NCBI RefSeq assembly: GCF_017301635.1
Contig: NZ_CP071091.1
Span: forward strand, 2,430,001-2,494,000
Origin: Myxococcus landrumus
Lineage (GTDB): Bacteria; Myxococcota; Myxococcia; Myxococcales; Myxococcaceae
Length of the DNA stretch: 64,000 bases
Direction of reading: 5' to 3'
Position numbers and translations under genes: made by a program. Below the pieces are notes generated by a model. It ran no database searches, was not told the origin of the DNA, and saw only the letters and a list, made by a program, of their open reading frames with translations. Shown piece after piece: positions 46,756 through 64,000 of the stretch (positions are counted from its first letter, which is position 1; each line of letters opens with the position of its first letter).

Positions 46756-47484
46756 TCAGCGCGTGGTGAGGGTGTACTCCTGCGTGACGTCCTTCGACTC
46801 CGCCGCCGTCGTCTGGAAGCGGATGAGGGGGTTGTCGATCATCACGTTTCCACCGCCCTCGTTCCCTTCCCCGATGATGACCCGGAACACGTGCTTGGGC
46901 GAATCGCTGCGCTTCTGCCCACCGACGATTTTCCGGGCCATCAGCATCACCTGGTTGCCGCCGGGCTGGAGGTGCTTGGTGATATCCGTGACGACCTGGT
47001 CGTCATTGCCCCGCAGCTTCCGGAGCCACCGGGAGTTGACGTACACGTCGATGTCGTAGTCCGTCATCCCCGGCACCGTCTGCTCCGTCACCAGCCAGTA
47101 GCGCTGGGTGATGCGGTCCGGCCGAGGCTGCGGCGCGACCGGCGGCGTGGGAGCCGTGGCAGCGGGAGCACTCGGAGCCGCGGGCGGAGGCGTCGCGGGA
47201 GGGGTGCCCGGCGCCGACGATTCAGGCGCCGCGGGCTTCGTCGGGGCGCTCGGGGGCTGGGCGGGAGCGGCGGGCTGAGGGCTCACAGTCGAGACGCGAT
47301 AACCCGCGGCCTCGATGTGGACGTTGCCCGCCTCGTCGATGCGGACGGTGGCCTTCTCGAACCGCTGGTTCGTGACGCCGTCAATCAGCACACCGTTGAG
47401 GTAGACGGAGCCAGCCAGGGCCCCCATCGGACTCAGCGCGACCAGGGCGGCGACGAGCGCCGTGCTCGAAAACGGGCGAGTCAT
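46756..47484 (-). CDS. Secreted protein with Pro/Ala linker, unknown function
   Basis: The 242-residue protein starts at ATG 47484 behind GAGGAG and has a signal peptide ending near ALAG. A short beta-rich domain (SVYLNGVLIDGVTNQRFEKA) is joined through a Pro/Ala-rich linker (about 70-115) to a C-terminal beta domain (YWLVTEQTVPGMTDYDIDVY). The layout suggests an exported envelope protein. I know no named family for it. It sits between a lytic transglycosylase gene and the tgl cluster, all on the same strand. Confidence 0.75.
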   Translation of the reverse strand: MTRPFSSTALVAALVALSPMGALAGSVYLNGVLIDGVTNQRFEKATVRIDEAGNVHIEAAGYRVSTVSPQPAAPAQPPSAPTKPAAPESSAPGTPPATPPPAAPSAPAATAPTPPVAPQPRPDRITQRYWLVTEQTVPGMTDYDIDVYVNSRWLRKLRGNDDQVVTDITKHLQPGGNQVMLMARKIVGGQKRSDSPKHVFRVIIGEGNEGGGNVMIDNPLIRFQTTAAESKDVTQEYTLTTR

Positions 47485-47610
47485 GTTGTCACTCCTCGGA
47501 ATCTCCAACAGTCCCGGGCACTTGCAACGCTTAGCGCACCCTGGGGGACGGGACAAGGCGCACATGCGTCCGCTTGGAGCGGCCGCGGCGCCTGGAGATT
47601 CACGGAGACG

Positions 47611-48360
47611 TCAGGGGGCGGGTTCGGCGTCCGCGCCAGGGGCCTCGCGCTGGGCCAGCGCCCAGTCCCCACCCAGGCCATGCCCTTCCCGGAAGCGGCG
47701 GAAGTCGCGCCGCACGGCCCGAGGGTACCGCCGGAAACGCTCCAGCTCGCCCTGCTTGATGGCGTTGCGGATGCGGGTGGGCCCCGCGTTGTACGCCATC
47801 AGCGCCAGCTCCAGGTCTCCGCCGAAGCGGTCCTGCAGCGAGCGCAGGTAGCGGATGCCCAGGCGGACACACAGGGCGGTGTCCGCCGTCACTTCCTCGC
47901 GGGACAGCCGCAGCCCGGCCTTCTCCGCCAGGAAGTGGAGCGTGCTGGGTTTGATCTGCATCAACCCCTTCGCGCCCTTCTCGGAGACCGCCTCCTCCGC
48001 GAAATCCGACTCCACGTCGATGAGGGCCAGCACGAGCAGCGGATCATACCCCGCCGTCCGAGCCTCCTCCGCGATGGCCTGTCCCAACTGGCGCCGCAGC
48101 GTGAGGCCCAGGTCCGGAGCCCGCCGGGAGAGCACGGCGTCAATCAGCGACGCCTCGGGAAATGCGCTCTCCGCGACCACACGCTCGGGAACGACGGGCT
48201 GGACGGGCCGCTCCTCCAGCAGCGGAACCAGCCGCGCGGAGACGACGAGCGCCATTCCCGCCAGCAGGGGGAGACGGGAACAGCCAGAGCTGAGGGCGTG
48301 GAGAGAATCGAAGAACCGCGTGCCGAAGGACCTCCCGCCCGAGGGGGCGGGAACCTTCAC
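47611..48360 (-). CDS. SLT-type lytic transglycosylase
   Basis: The 249-residue protein has one N-terminal membrane/signal helix (LPLLAGMALVVSARLVPLL) and a goose-lysozyme-like SLT domain. Its catalytic Glu lies in LALIDVESDFAEEAVSEKGA, and MQIKPSTLHFLAEKAG and LALMAYNAGPTRIRNAI are the other two SLT motifs. It cleaves peptidoglycan glycan strands with formation of 1,6-anhydro ends. The GTG at 48360 overlaps the upstream stop codon (GTGA) and follows GGAG. In a run with a pilotin gene, it could clear wall for pilus or secretion assemblies, though this is inference. Confidence 0.9.
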   Translation of the reverse strand: MKVPAPSGGRSFGTRFFDSLHALSSGCSRLPLLAGMALVVSARLVPLLEERPVQPVVPERVVAESAFPEASLIDAVLSRRAPDLGLTLRRQLGQAIAEEARTAGYDPLLVLALIDVESDFAEEAVSEKGAKGLMQIKPSTLHFLAEKAGLRLSREEVTADTALCVRLGIRYLRSLQDRFGGDLELALMAYNAGPTRIRNAIKQGELERFRRYPRAVRRDFRRFREGHGLGGDWALAQREAPGADAEPAP

Positions 48361-48707
48361 TTGCGATGCTCCAGTTCCTGGATGCGTTCGGCCAGGCGGT
48401 CCAACCGGCTTCCAAAGGCCTGAAGCTCCTCGCGACGGGGCAGCTTCATCAGCAACAGCGCAGCACGGACGCGGTCCTCCACGTTGTGCTCCAGGTCCTT
48501 GCGGTGTCCGGCCAGCCGGTCCGAGAAGGCCTGCGCCTGGCGCTTCACTTCGTCCTGGCTCCAGCCCGCAACAGCCGCCACCTTCTGGACGGCTCGGGAG
48601 GCTTCTTCTTCCGCCGTGTTCACAGCCAGGAGCGCCTGACTCCAGATGCGCTCGAAAGTTTCTGTGACAGGGTTCTTCTCTCGGGGGGCCTCAGGCTTGT
48701 TGTCCAA
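48357..48707 (-). CDS. Phasin-like coiled-coil protein
   Basis: The 116-residue protein probably starts at TTG 48707, because GGAGAG precedes it and the upstream extension is not conserved in character. It is highly helical and charged (RIWSQALLAVNTAEEEASRA, DEVKRQAQAFSDRLAGHRKD), which resembles the phasin/PHA granule-associated family. It overlaps the lytic transglycosylase start by four bases, so the two are coupled. A second coiled-coil protein of similar type is encoded just upstream. Confidence 0.7.
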   Translation of the reverse strand: MDNKPEAPREKNPVTETFERIWSQALLAVNTAEEEASRAVQKVAAVAGWSQDEVKRQAQAFSDRLAGHRKDLEHNVEDRVRAALLLMKLPRREELQAFGSRLDRLAERIQELEHRK

Positions 48708-48877
48708 TGGGTCTCTCCGGGAGAGGGTGTAACCAGGCAGGCAGGCGTTCAACGGCCGACGGACCTGCCACGTAATCACACCCCCGGGGTGAAGGAAACG
48801 AGAACGAGCCCCCTCGCCTGCTCCATGTCCACTGCTGGAGTGGTGAGGGGACACCATCCGTCAACAACGCGGCGTTC

Positions 48878-49354
48878 TCAGGCGCGCGGCGAAGTCTCGG
48901 AGTCCTTCGAAGAGCCCTGGCGGCGGATGGGCTTGAGCAGCGAGTCGACCTTCGCGGAGAGCTTGGCCAGCTCCTTGTTGATTTCCTGAAGCTGCGACTG
49001 GCTGGCGACGCCCACGGTCTCCACGACCTTGGTCTGCAGCCCGTCCAGCTTCTTGCGCAGCTCGGCGCCGGCCGCGTCCACCTTCTTGCCCAGCTCCTTC
49101 ACGCGCGGATCCGCCAGCAGCTCACCCGCCTGGAACTTCGTCCACAGCGCCTGGGCCTCCTTGGTGGCCTCCAGCCGCCGCGCGTCCAGCGCCTTCACGA
49201 CCTTGCCGGCCTCACCCTCCAGCTCCTCGATTCGCTTCTGCGCCTGGGCGAGCTGGGCCTTCAGGAATCCTTCGACGTTCGACAGACCGCTCTTCGCCGC
49301 CTCGGCGGTGGTGCCCTGCTCGTGGTTCGTCTCCGCCTGGTTCGTCGTGGTCAT
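48878..49354 (-). CDS. Phasin-family coiled-coil protein
   Basis: The 158-residue protein starts at ATG 49354 behind GGGAGGACCAC. It is Ala/Lys/Glu-rich and helical (FLKAQLAQAQKRIEELEGEA, GKKVDAAGAELRKKLDGLQT). It carries the heptad-like pattern of phasin or magnetosome/PHA granule coat proteins and has no signal peptide. Together with the shorter helical protein downstream it may coat storage granules. PHA genes are not visible nearby, so this is a family-level guess. Confidence 0.7.
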   Translation of the reverse strand: MTTTNQAETNHEQGTTAEAAKSGLSNVEGFLKAQLAQAQKRIEELEGEAGKVVKALDARRLEATKEAQALWTKFQAGELLADPRVKELGKKVDAAGAELRKKLDGLQTKVVETVGVASQSQLQEINKELAKLSAKVDSLLKPIRRQGSSKDSETSPRA

Positions 49355-49479
49355 GTGGTCCTCCCCTTTGCTCCCGGCATCACCGGGAATCGACTCAGTG
49401 TGTCGAAACTCTATGCGCAAAACTTAACGCGTCGCGCCATGAGCGTCAAGAAAGACGTCCCGGAAAACACGACTACCAA

Positions 49480-49526
49480 GGTCGGAAAAACAAAACCGCC
49501 GCCTCGGTGCGGAACCGAGGCGGCGG
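49480..49526 (-). terminator. Intrinsic terminator of the rpoBC operon
   Basis: On the minus strand a 13-bp GC-rich stem (arms at 49496-49508 and 49514-49526, perfect over CCGCCGCCTCGGT, with a 5-base loop) is followed directly by a T-rich run (TTTTGTTTTTCC). It lies 40-70 bases after the rpoC stop. It is the clearest rho-independent terminator in the window and closes the RNA polymerase transcription unit. Confidence 0.93.
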
Positions 49527-49566
49527 CGGAATTCAGGGAGCCCCCCGTGAGGGGGGCGCGTGGCGC

Positions 49567-53778
<4,212 letters not shown>

Positions 53779-53856
53779 GTTGCCTCCGAAATCTCGTGAG
53801 GCGTCCCCCGTGGGGAACGCCAGTGATTCGGGCCCCCGCCCCGGACCCGGCCGCGC

Positions 53857-53877
53857 CCACCCTCCTCTGGAGGGTGG
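53857..53877 (-). other. Perfect hairpin in the rpoB-rpoC spacer
   Basis: CCACCCTCC (53857-53865) pairs perfectly with GGAGGGTGG (53869-53877) around a three-base loop TCT. It sits in the 132-base spacer between rpoB and rpoC with no T-tract after it. It is likely an mRNA processing or stability element rather than a terminator. Confidence 0.6.
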
Positions 53878-53910
53878 CGGGCGGCCGGTCAGGCGGGCGC
53901 TCCGGCTCTC

Positions 53911-58140
<4,230 letters not shown>

Positions 58141-58318
58141 TCTGGCTCCGGGGACGGCTGCTCGGGCGGGGCAAACTTCAGTAACGCGCGGCGGCGCCGG
58201 GAAATTTGCAAAGGTCAAACGGGCAAAGCCGGCACCCCCCGCACTGGGAGCGCCGGCCTGCACATTCGGTCAGGAAGCTGCTTGGAAAATCCCGGAAAAC
58301 AAGCAGCCCCTGTACGAC

Positions 58319-58693
58319 TTACTTGATGTCGACGGTGGCGCCAGCGGCAACGAGCTGGTCCTTGATCTTCTTGGCGTCGTCCTTGTTGACGCCCTCCTTG
58401 ACCGTCTTGGGCGCGCCCTCGACCAGGTCCTTGGCCTCCTTCAGGCCCAGGCCGGTGATGGCGCGGATCTCCTTGATGACGTTGATCTTGTTGGCGCCCG
58501 CGTTCGACAGCACCACCGTGAACTCCGTCTTCTCCTCAACAGGAGCGGCGGCGGGGCCAGCGGCGGGGCCAGCGGCAACGGCAACGGCGGCGGCGGAGAC
58601 GCCCCACTTCTCCTCGAGGGCCTTCACCAGGTTGGCGGCCTCGATGATGGTCAGGCCGGAGAGCTGCTCAACGATTGCATTCAGGTCAGCCAT
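58319..58693 (-). CDS. rplL: 50S ribosomal protein L7/L12
   Basis: This 124-residue stalk protein of the large subunit recruits GTPase translation factors. It shows the N-terminal dimerisation helix ([20 protein letters not shown]), an Ala/Gly/Pro-rich flexible hinge ([16 protein letters not shown]) and the globular C-terminal domain ending in [13 protein letters not shown]. The hinge carries a short tandem AGPA repeat. The gene lies 101 bases after rplJ, as is usual in the rplJL pair, and 178 bases before rpoB. Confidence 0.97.
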   Translation of the reverse strand: MADLNAIVEQLSGLTIIEAANLVKALEEKWGVSAAAVAVAAGPAAGPAAAPVEEKTEFTVVLSNAGANKINVIKEIRAITGLGLKEAKDLVEGAPKTVKEGVNKDDAKKIKDQLVAAGATVDIK

Positions 58694-58794
58694 GGAACTG
58701 TGTCCTTCTGGGTTTGACTAACGGCCTACGCCCCAAGTGGGAACTGCGGCCGTCAAGGTTGGTGTAGAGAAACTTCTCGGATGAATCAGGGAAA

Positions 58795-59316
58795 CTAACC
58801 CTGCGACTTGTCCGCGTGGGCCTGAATGACCCGCGCGAGCTGGGAACCCGGAGCTGCAATCGTCCGAACCAGCTTGCCAGCAGGCTGGTTGAGCATCCCG
58901 AGCAGCTGCGCCCGGAGCTCGTTGAGACCCGGCAGCTTCGCCAGCTGCTTGACGCCGTTGACGTCGACCTTGCGGCCGTCGACCACGGCGGTGCGGATCT
59001 TGATCTTGTCCTCGAGGTCCTTCGTGAACTCGGTCAGGATCTTCGCCGGGGCCACCACGTCGCCGTAGCTCAGGCACAGAGCCACCGGACCCGTGAAGTC
59101 ATCAGCGATGACAGCCACGTCCGTGCCCTGCGCGGCACGGCGCGCCAGCGTGTTCTTGATGACCTTGTACTCGACGCCGCCCTCACGGAACTTCTTGCGC
59201 AGCTTCGTCACCGTCTCCACATCCACCTTGGAGAACTCAGCGACAATGGCCGACTTGGTCCGCGAGAACTTCTCGTGGAGCTCCTTGATCATCTCCTCCT
59301 TCTCGCTCTTCAGCAC
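58795..59316 (-). CDS. rplJ: 50S ribosomal protein L10
   Basis: The 173-residue protein forms the base of the stalk that holds L7/L12. It opens with VLKSEKEEMIKELHEKFSRT (GTG start at 59316) and contains YKVIKNTLARRAAQGTD, all typical of L10. The GTG is preceded by GGAGGTGAG at ideal spacing. A GNRA-type hairpin lies 21-38 bases upstream of the start codon, and a long leader separates the gene from rplA, so feedback control by L10 is likely. Confidence 0.96.
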   Translation of the reverse strand: MLKSEKEEMIKELHEKFSRTKSAIVAEFSKVDVETVTKLRKKFREGGVEYKVIKNTLARRAAQGTDVAVIADDFTGPVALCLSYGDVVAPAKILTEFTKDLEDKIKIRTAVVDGRKVDVNGVKQLAKLPGLNELRAQLLGMLNQPAGKLVRTIAAPGSQLARVIQAHADKSQG

Positions 59317-59336
59317 TTTGACTCACCTCCTTACTG

Positions 59337-59354
59337 GCCCACCTTTCGGTGGGC
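59337..59354 (-). promoter_or_regulatory. GNRA hairpin near the rplJ start
   Basis: On the minus strand GCCCACC-GAAA-GGTGGGC forms a perfect 7-bp stem closed by a GAAA tetraloop. It ends about 20 bases before the GTG of rplJ and lies next to its ribosome-binding site. Its position suits translational control by ribosomal protein L10. Confidence 0.65.
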
Positions 59355-59576
59355 GTGATGCCTGGGCCAAAGTGGCAGAGCGAGAGGAGTCTCCGAGAGA
59401 CACCACACCGCACCTCCAGTCTCGGCAGGGCTGACCTTTCGGCCGTTTGAACCCGACAGAGGAAGCCATGACCCGACCGGTTTCACCCGGTTCCCAACGG
59501 GGCACTTCTCCTCTGACCGGGTCCCTGCTGTCATGAACCAGGTCGGAAACGCACGTCTCATGACGTGGCGCTCCAA

Positions 59577-59608
59577 TTGCAAAAGCCGGGGGCCTATACC
59601 CCCGGCTT
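59577..59608 (-). terminator. Attenuator/terminator hairpin after rplA
   Basis: On the minus strand a perfect 10-bp stem (arms 59583-59592 and 59599-59608, AAGCCGGGGG) with a 6-base loop is followed by a short T-run, TTTTGCAATTGG. It lies about 100 bases after the rplA stop. Together with its T-run this fits an intrinsic terminator or partial attenuator that lowers transcription into rplJL-rpoBC. Confidence 0.75.
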
Positions 59609-59705
59609 CAGCAAAGATCCAGAACTTTCTAACCTGAGGCGTCAGGCAGGCAGCCGCTCCGACACCCCGCTGCGGGGTAGGAACGGCCGCCAGGCCCCTG
59701 TCCGC

Positions 59706-60419
59706 CTACCGGTGACGAGCCAGAATCTCCTGGGTATCGATCTTGATACCCGGGCCCATCGTCGTGGAGATGGCAATCCCCTTCAGGTACACGCCCTTGG
59801 CGGTGGCCGGCTTGAGCTTCATCACCAGGTCCACCAGCGCGTTGAAGTTGCCCTCGAGCTTGTCCGCCGCGAACGACGCCTTGCCCATCTTCGCGTGAAC
59901 GATGCCGGCCTTCTCCACGCGGAAGTCGACCTTACCGCCCTTGGCGTCGCGGATGGCCTTGGCCACGTCCATGGTCACCGTGCCGACCTTCGGGTTCGGC
60001 ATCAGGCCGCGGGGACCGAGCACCTTACCGAGGCGACCCACGATACCCATCATGTCCGGGGTGGCGATGACGGTATCGAAGTCGAGGAAGCCTTCCTCGA
60101 TGCGCTTCTGGAGGTCCTCGGCGCCCACGACATCGGCGCCCGAGTTGGTGGCCTCGGTGGCGCGCTCGCCCTTGGCGAACACGGCCACGCGCACGGTGGC
60201 ACCCGTACCGTTGGGGAGAACCACGGCGCCACGAACCATCTGGTCCGCGTGCTTGGGGTCCACACCCAGGTTGATGGCGACGTCGACCGTCTGGTCATAC
60301 TTCGACGCCCGCGCCTCCACCGTCTTCTTCAGAAGCTGAAAGCCCTCGGCAACCGAGTAGCGCTTCTCGCGGTCAACCATCGCAGCAGCCGCGCGGAACT
60401 TCTTCCCATTCTGAGCCAT
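59706..60419 (-). CDS. rplA: 50S ribosomal protein L1
   Basis: L1 binds 23S rRNA on the mobile L1 stalk that helps release E-site tRNA. The 237-residue product carries the L1 signature ([20 protein letters not shown]) and starts [12 protein letters not shown] at ATG 60419. It follows rplK by 34 bases, as in the standard rplKA pair. L1 often represses this operon by binding the mRNA near rplK. Confidence 0.97.
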   Translation of the reverse strand: MAQNGKKFRAAAAMVDREKRYSVAEGFQLLKKTVEARASKYDQTVDVAINLGVDPKHADQMVRGAVVLPNGTGATVRVAVFAKGERATEATNSGADVVGAEDLQKRIEEGFLDFDTVIATPDMMGIVGRLGKVLGPRGLMPNPKVGTVTMDVAKAIRDAKGGKVDFRVEKAGIVHAKMGKASFAADKLEGNFNALVDLVMKLKPATAKGVYLKGIAISTTMGPGIKIDTQEILARHR

Positions 60420-60453
60420 GACAGAAATCCTCGTCCGTGAGTGGGGCGGCGGC

Positions 60454-60900
60454 TTAGCCGACGACGTCGATGCCCATGGAGCGCGCGGTGCCAGCAATGG
60501 TGTTCATGCAGGCCTCAAGCGACGCGGCGGTGGTGTCCTGAATCTTCTTCTTGGCGATCTCCTCGAGCTGCGCCCGGGTGATCTGCCCCACCTTCTCCTT
60601 GCCAGGCTTCTTCGCGCCCGAGCCCTTCTTCTTCTCGGTGTGCAGGCCCGCCGCCTTCTTGATGAGGACGGCCGCCGGAGGCGTCTTGAGGATGAACGTG
60701 AAGGAGCGGTCCTGATAGACGGTGATGATCACCGGAATGATCAGTCCCTCCTTCGCCTCGGCCTGCGTCTTCGCGTTGAACTGCTTGCAGAACTCCATGA
60801 TGTTCACGCCCTGCTGACCGAGCGCGGGGCCGATCGGCGGAGCGGGGTTCGCCTTGCCGGCGGGAATCTGCAGCTTGACCTGTCCTGTGACCTTCTTCAT
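60454..60900 (-). CDS. rplK: 50S ribosomal protein L11
   Basis: L11 binds the GTPase-associated rRNA, and thiostrepton acts at this site. The 148-residue protein begins [20 protein letters not shown] and contains [20 protein letters not shown], all diagnostic for L11. An Ala/Lys-rich insertion ([16 protein letters not shown]) follows the middle domain and resembles other proteobacterial forms. It lies between nusG and rplA. Confidence 0.97.
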   Translation of the reverse strand: MKKVTGQVKLQIPAGKANPAPPIGPALGQQGVNIMEFCKQFNAKTQAEAKEGLIIPVIITVYQDRSFTFILKTPPAAVLIKKAAGLHTEKKKGSGAKKPGKEKVGQITRAQLEEIAKKKIQDTTAASLEACMNTIAGTARSMGIDVVG

Positions 60901-60972
60901 CGGCTGACAACTGCCTTTCGAGGGGGTGGTTCCAACGGGCCTTCAGACGGGAAGACCCTCCCACCCATTGGA

Positions 60973-60992
60973 CCGTGCCCCGGAGGGCACGG
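60973..60992 (-). other. Perfect hairpin in the nusG-rplK spacer
   Basis: On the minus strand CCGTGCCC (from 60992) pairs perfectly with GGGCACGG (to 60973), with a four-base loop TCCG. It lies in the 134-base space before rplK and could be the target of L1 feedback or a stability element. No T-tract follows. Confidence 0.6.
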
Positions 60993-61034
60993 AGACTGCT
61001 CGCGGCGCGCTCTATCCGAGTCGCCCACGAAAAA

Positions 61035-61577
61035 CTAGCCGGTGGTCTTCTCCACCTGCATGAAGTCGAGCTCCACGGGCGTCGCACGACCGAAGATGCT
61101 CACGAGCACCTTCACGCGACCCTTCTCCGCGTTGACCTCCTCCACTGTGCCGTTGAAGTTGGCGAAGGGCCCGTCAATGACGCGCACCGTGTCGCCGTCG
61201 TCGAACTGCACCTTGGGCTTCGGCTTGAGCGTGCCCTCGGAGATCTGCGACGTGAGCCGAGCCACTTCCTGGTCGGAGATGGGCAGCGGGTTCTGGTTCT
61301 GCACCGTTCCAGGGAACCCGGTGATCTTCGGCGTGTTCTTCACCAGATGGAGCGTCCGGTCGTTCAGCTCCATCTGCACGAAGATGTAGCCCGGGAAGAA
61401 CTTGCGGCGAGACGTCTTCTTCTCGCCCTTCACCATCTCCACGACCTGCTCCATGGGGATGAGAATCTCGCCGAACTGGTCCTGCAGCCCCTCAAGGCGG
61501 ACCTTCTCCTCAAGGCTCTTCTTCGCCTGATTCTCGAAGTTCGAGTAGGTGTGGACCACGTACCATTTCATCGCCAT
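61035..61577 (-). CDS. nusG: Transcription termination/antitermination factor NusG
   Basis: NusG binds the beta' clamp to speed elongation and to link transcription to ribosomes or Rho. The ~180-residue product has the NGN domain ([32 protein letters not shown]) and the C-terminal KOW domain ([20 protein letters not shown]). The start is the ATG that overlaps the secE stop as TAATG; a second in-frame ATG follows 6 bases later. It is coupled to secE. Confidence 0.97.
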   Translation of the reverse strand: MAMKWYVVHTYSNFENQAKKSLEEKVRLEGLQDQFGEILIPMEQVVEMVKGEKKTSRRKFFPGYIFVQMELNDRTLHLVKNTPKITGFPGTVQNQNPLPISDQEVARLTSQISEGTLKPKPKVQFDDGDTVRVIDGPFANFNGTVEEVNAEKGRVKVLVSIFGRATPVELDFMQVEKTTG

Positions 61578-62020
61578 TACAGCTTCCCCCACAGAGCGGG
61601 CAGCCAATCCACCATCAATTTGTACGCGGCGGAGTCGATGCAGAAGAGCAGCACCGCGGCAACGAGCGACGCGACGACCACGGCCATGGTCGACGTCCGG
61701 GTCTCCGGCCAGGTAGGCCAGGACACCTTCATCAGCTCGGATGCCACTTCCAGGGAGAGCATGTGGGTCTTCGGATGGAAGTAACCCAACAACGCAAGCC
61801 CCACCGCGGACACGTAACCCACGACGGTGGAGACCTTCCAGTCCGAGCCCTCGATGAGGACGCCGTCAGGCCATCCGAAGCTGGCCCAGAGCATCCCGAA
61901 GACGCGCTCCAGGAACAGCGCCAGGACAATGGCGGCGAGGAGGTAGAAGATGACCACGAGCCGCTTCGGATCCATCGCCGAGCGGTTAGCCTGCTGGCTG
62001 GCCTCTGATGCCGTCGCCAT
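61577..62020 (-). CDS. secE: Preprotein translocase subunit SecE
   Basis: SecE stabilises SecY in the inner-membrane translocon. The 147-residue protein has three helices: two N-terminal ones ([35 protein letters not shown]) and the conserved C-terminal one ([20 protein letters not shown]), with the amphipathic [17 protein letters not shown] preceding it. The three-helix form is like that of E. coli rather than the one-helix form of most bacteria. Its stop overlaps the nusG start. Confidence 0.95.
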   Translation of the reverse strand: MATASEASQQANRSAMDPKRLVVIFYLLAAIVLALFLERVFGMLWASFGWPDGVLIEGSDWKVSTVVGYVSAVGLALLGYFHPKTHMLSLEVASELMKVSWPTWPETRTSTMAVVVASLVAAVLLFCIDSAAYKLMVDWLPALWGKL

Positions 62021-62076
62021 GGTGCCTCACGAGGTATTGCGGATGCGAAATTTCACGAACTGCGGAAACACAGGAA

Positions 62077-62102
62077 CCCCCGGTACCTCCAGGTACCGGG
62101 GG
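62077..62102 (-). terminator. Strong hairpin between tRNA-Trp and secE
   Basis: An 11-bp perfect stem (CCCCCGGTACC at 62077-62087 with GGTACCGGGGG at 62092-62102) closes on a four-base loop. On the minus strand it is followed by TTCCTGTGTTTCC, a poor T-tract. It lies just after the mature tRNA-Trp and before secE, so it may be a partial terminator or an RNase processing barrier that protects the tRNA 3' side. Confidence 0.65.
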
Positions 62103-62121
62103 CCCCGCTCCTACTGAGACT

Positions 62122-62197
62122 TGGCAGGCCAGGAGGGATTCGAACCCCCAACACGCGGATTTGGAGACCGCTGCTCTACCGTTGGAGCTACTGGCCT
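62122..62197 (-). tRNA. tRNA-Trp (anticodon CCA)
   Basis: On the minus strand the sequence folds as a tRNA: acceptor AGGCCAG/CTGGCCT, D arm GCTCCAACGGTAGAGC, anticodon loop with CCA, T arm GGGGGTTCGAATCCCTC, and an encoded 3' CCA. Anticodon CCA reads UGG tryptophan codons. The gene sits between rpmG and secE. Confidence 0.95.
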
Positions 62198-62220
62198 AAG
62201 AACTCTCAGGAACTACCGAC

Positions 62221-62385
62221 CTAGACCTTACCTTCTTTGTGGTCCGTGTGCTTGCGGCAGCGCGAACAGAACTTGCTCAACTCAAGCTTGTCCTGGCTCT
62301 TCCGCTTGTTCTTCGTGGTCGTGTAGTTCCGCTCTTTGCACACCGTGCACTCGAGCGAAATAATGGAACGATTGCCCTTCGGCAT
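62221..62385 (-). CDS. rpmG: 50S ribosomal protein L33
   Basis: The 54-residue protein reads [20 protein letters not shown] at the start and ends in [10 protein letters not shown]. The two cysteine pairs (CTVC and CSRC) make a zinc-binding form of L33. It starts at ATG 62385 and lies between tuf and tRNA-Trp, the usual place upstream of secE. Confidence 0.95.
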   Translation of the reverse strand: MPKGNRSIISLECTVCKERNYTTTKNKRKSQDKLELSKFCSRCRKHTDHKEGKV

Positions 62386-62407
62386 GGCCTACCTCATCAG
62401 ACACGGA

Positions 62408-62438
62408 AGGGGAAGGTTACCAGAAGGCACCTTCCCCT
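62408..62438 (-). other. Hairpin between tuf and rpmG
   Basis: AGGGGAAGGT (62408-62417) pairs with ACCTTCCCCT (62429-62438) around an 11-base loop. It lies about 50 bases after the tuf stop; a second smaller stem GGAGGC/GCCTCC (62461-62478) sits nearer the stop. Neither is followed by a clear T-run. They may reduce read-through or shape mRNA processing between tuf and rpmG. Confidence 0.5.
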
Positions 62439-62486
62439 CGAAATCCGGTGTTTGGGGCCAGGAGGCTTGAGTGCCTCCCAGGCGAG

Positions 62487-63677
<1,191 letters not shown>

Positions 63678-63694
63678 GACACTCCTCTAAAAAA

Positions 63695-63770
63695 TGGAGC
63701 CCTGAACCAGGATTGAACTGGTGACCTCATCCTTACCAAGGATGCGCTCTGCCAACTGAGCTATCAGGGC
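63695..63770 (-). tRNA. tRNA-Thr (anticodon GGT)
   Basis: On the minus strand the acceptor GCCCTGA/TCAGGGC, the D arm, an anticodon loop with GGT and the T arm with GTTCAATCC make a complete tRNA with encoded CCA. Anticodon GGT reads ACC/ACU threonine codons. It is 17 bases upstream of the tuf start. Confidence 0.95.
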
Positions 63771-63796
63771 TTGGCGATACTATGAACTACAACGTT

Positions 63797-63874
<78 letters not shown>

Positions 63875-63881
63875 TGCCGAG

Positions 63882-63965
63882 TGGAGGGAGATGGATTCGA
63901 ACCATCGAAGGCGTAGAGCCGGCAGATTTACAGTCTGCTCCCTTTGGCCGCTTGGGTATCCCTCC
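63882..63965 (-). tRNA. tRNA-Tyr (anticodon GTA)
   Basis: This 84-base class-II tRNA has acceptor GGAGGGA/TCCCTCC, an anticodon loop with GTA (stem CAGA/TCTG), a long variable arm, and T arm AAGGTTCGAATCCATC. Unlike the other three tRNAs here, the 3' CCA is not encoded: after the discriminator A come C, T, C. It must be added by the CCA-adding enzyme. Confidence 0.93.
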
Positions 63966-64000
63966 GGACTTTTCACAGCAACTGCTTACTACCCCACCCC

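Larger units (their letters stand above)
59317..59705 (-). other. rplJ leader between rplA and rplJ, no gene seen
   Basis: These 389 bases separate rplA from rplJ and hold no convincing coding region. They contain an intrinsic-terminator-like hairpin near the rplA end and a hairpin just before the rplJ ribosome-binding site. In many bacteria this leader binds the L10-L12 complex to regulate translation of rplJL and to attenuate transcription. I infer the same function here but cannot model the binding site. Confidence 0.6.

Overview
The window is a high-GC, gene-dense stretch from a delta-proteobacterial predator, almost certainly a myxobacterium of the Myxococcaceae. Pointers are a Tgl-like pilotin lipoprotein, a SitA/SitI-type kin-discrimination toxin/immunity pair, several eukaryotic-like Ser/Thr kinases (one with a PEGA-like tail, one PknK-like with an AAA-type ATPase and repeats), an FHA-sigma54 activator, many lipoproteins, and GTG/TTG starts with 4-bp stop/start overlaps. 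The species cannot be named from sequence alone.

Layout. 1-8.7 kb (minus): two translationally coupled propeller-like lipoproteins (the second runs off the window), glyS, glyQ and a membrane Ser/Thr kinase. 8.9-11.4 kb: a small lipoprotein built of two cysteine repeats, a cNMP-binding repeat protein and a TetR regulator. 11.5-17.2 kb (plus): a TetR operator region followed by an outer-membrane-type protein, an RND adaptor lipoprotein and an RND pump, then a large PAS-PAS-GAF histidine kinase (17.2-20.2 kb). 20.2-21.8 kb (minus): a SitI-like and SitA-like pair. 21.9-27.7 kb: a long PLP decarboxylase divergent from an exported glutaminase, then a porin. 27.7-29.7 kb: a LysR regulator tail-to-tail with an exported cyclase-family hydrolase. 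30.2-38.5 kb: an FHA-sigma54 activator facing a kinase, a cysteine-rich lipoprotein and a PknK-like kinase. 38.5-41.8 kb: an OPT transporter and a MerR regulator divergent from a GyrI-like protein. 41.9-43.2 kb: a propeller lipoprotein. 43.3-49.4 kb (minus): PfkB kinase, RecO, a RodZ-like HTH membrane protein, Tgl-like pilotin, two unknowns, a lytic transglycosylase and two phasin-like proteins. 49.5-64 kb (minus): the conserved transcription/translation block, which in transcription order is tRNA-Tyr, tRNA-Gly, tRNA-Thr, tuf, rpmG, tRNA-Trp, secE, nusG, rplK, rplA, rplJ, rplL, rpoB, rpoC, ending in a strong intrinsic terminator.

The right end is housekeeping and its gene order matches the E. 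coli tyrU-glyT-thrT-tufB / secE-nusG-rplKAJL-rpoBC region. Its intergenic gaps carry a series of perfect hairpins. The left two thirds are accessory and rich in envelope and signalling genes. The most distinctive biology is the SitA/SitI-like pair. In Myxococcus, both SitA toxins and Tgl are outer-membrane lipoproteins that pass between sibling cells by outer membrane exchange, and both kinds appear in this window. The second notable signal is the 30-38.5 kb signalling island, where two different kinases appear to carry a degenerate class-III nucleotide-cyclase-like domain.
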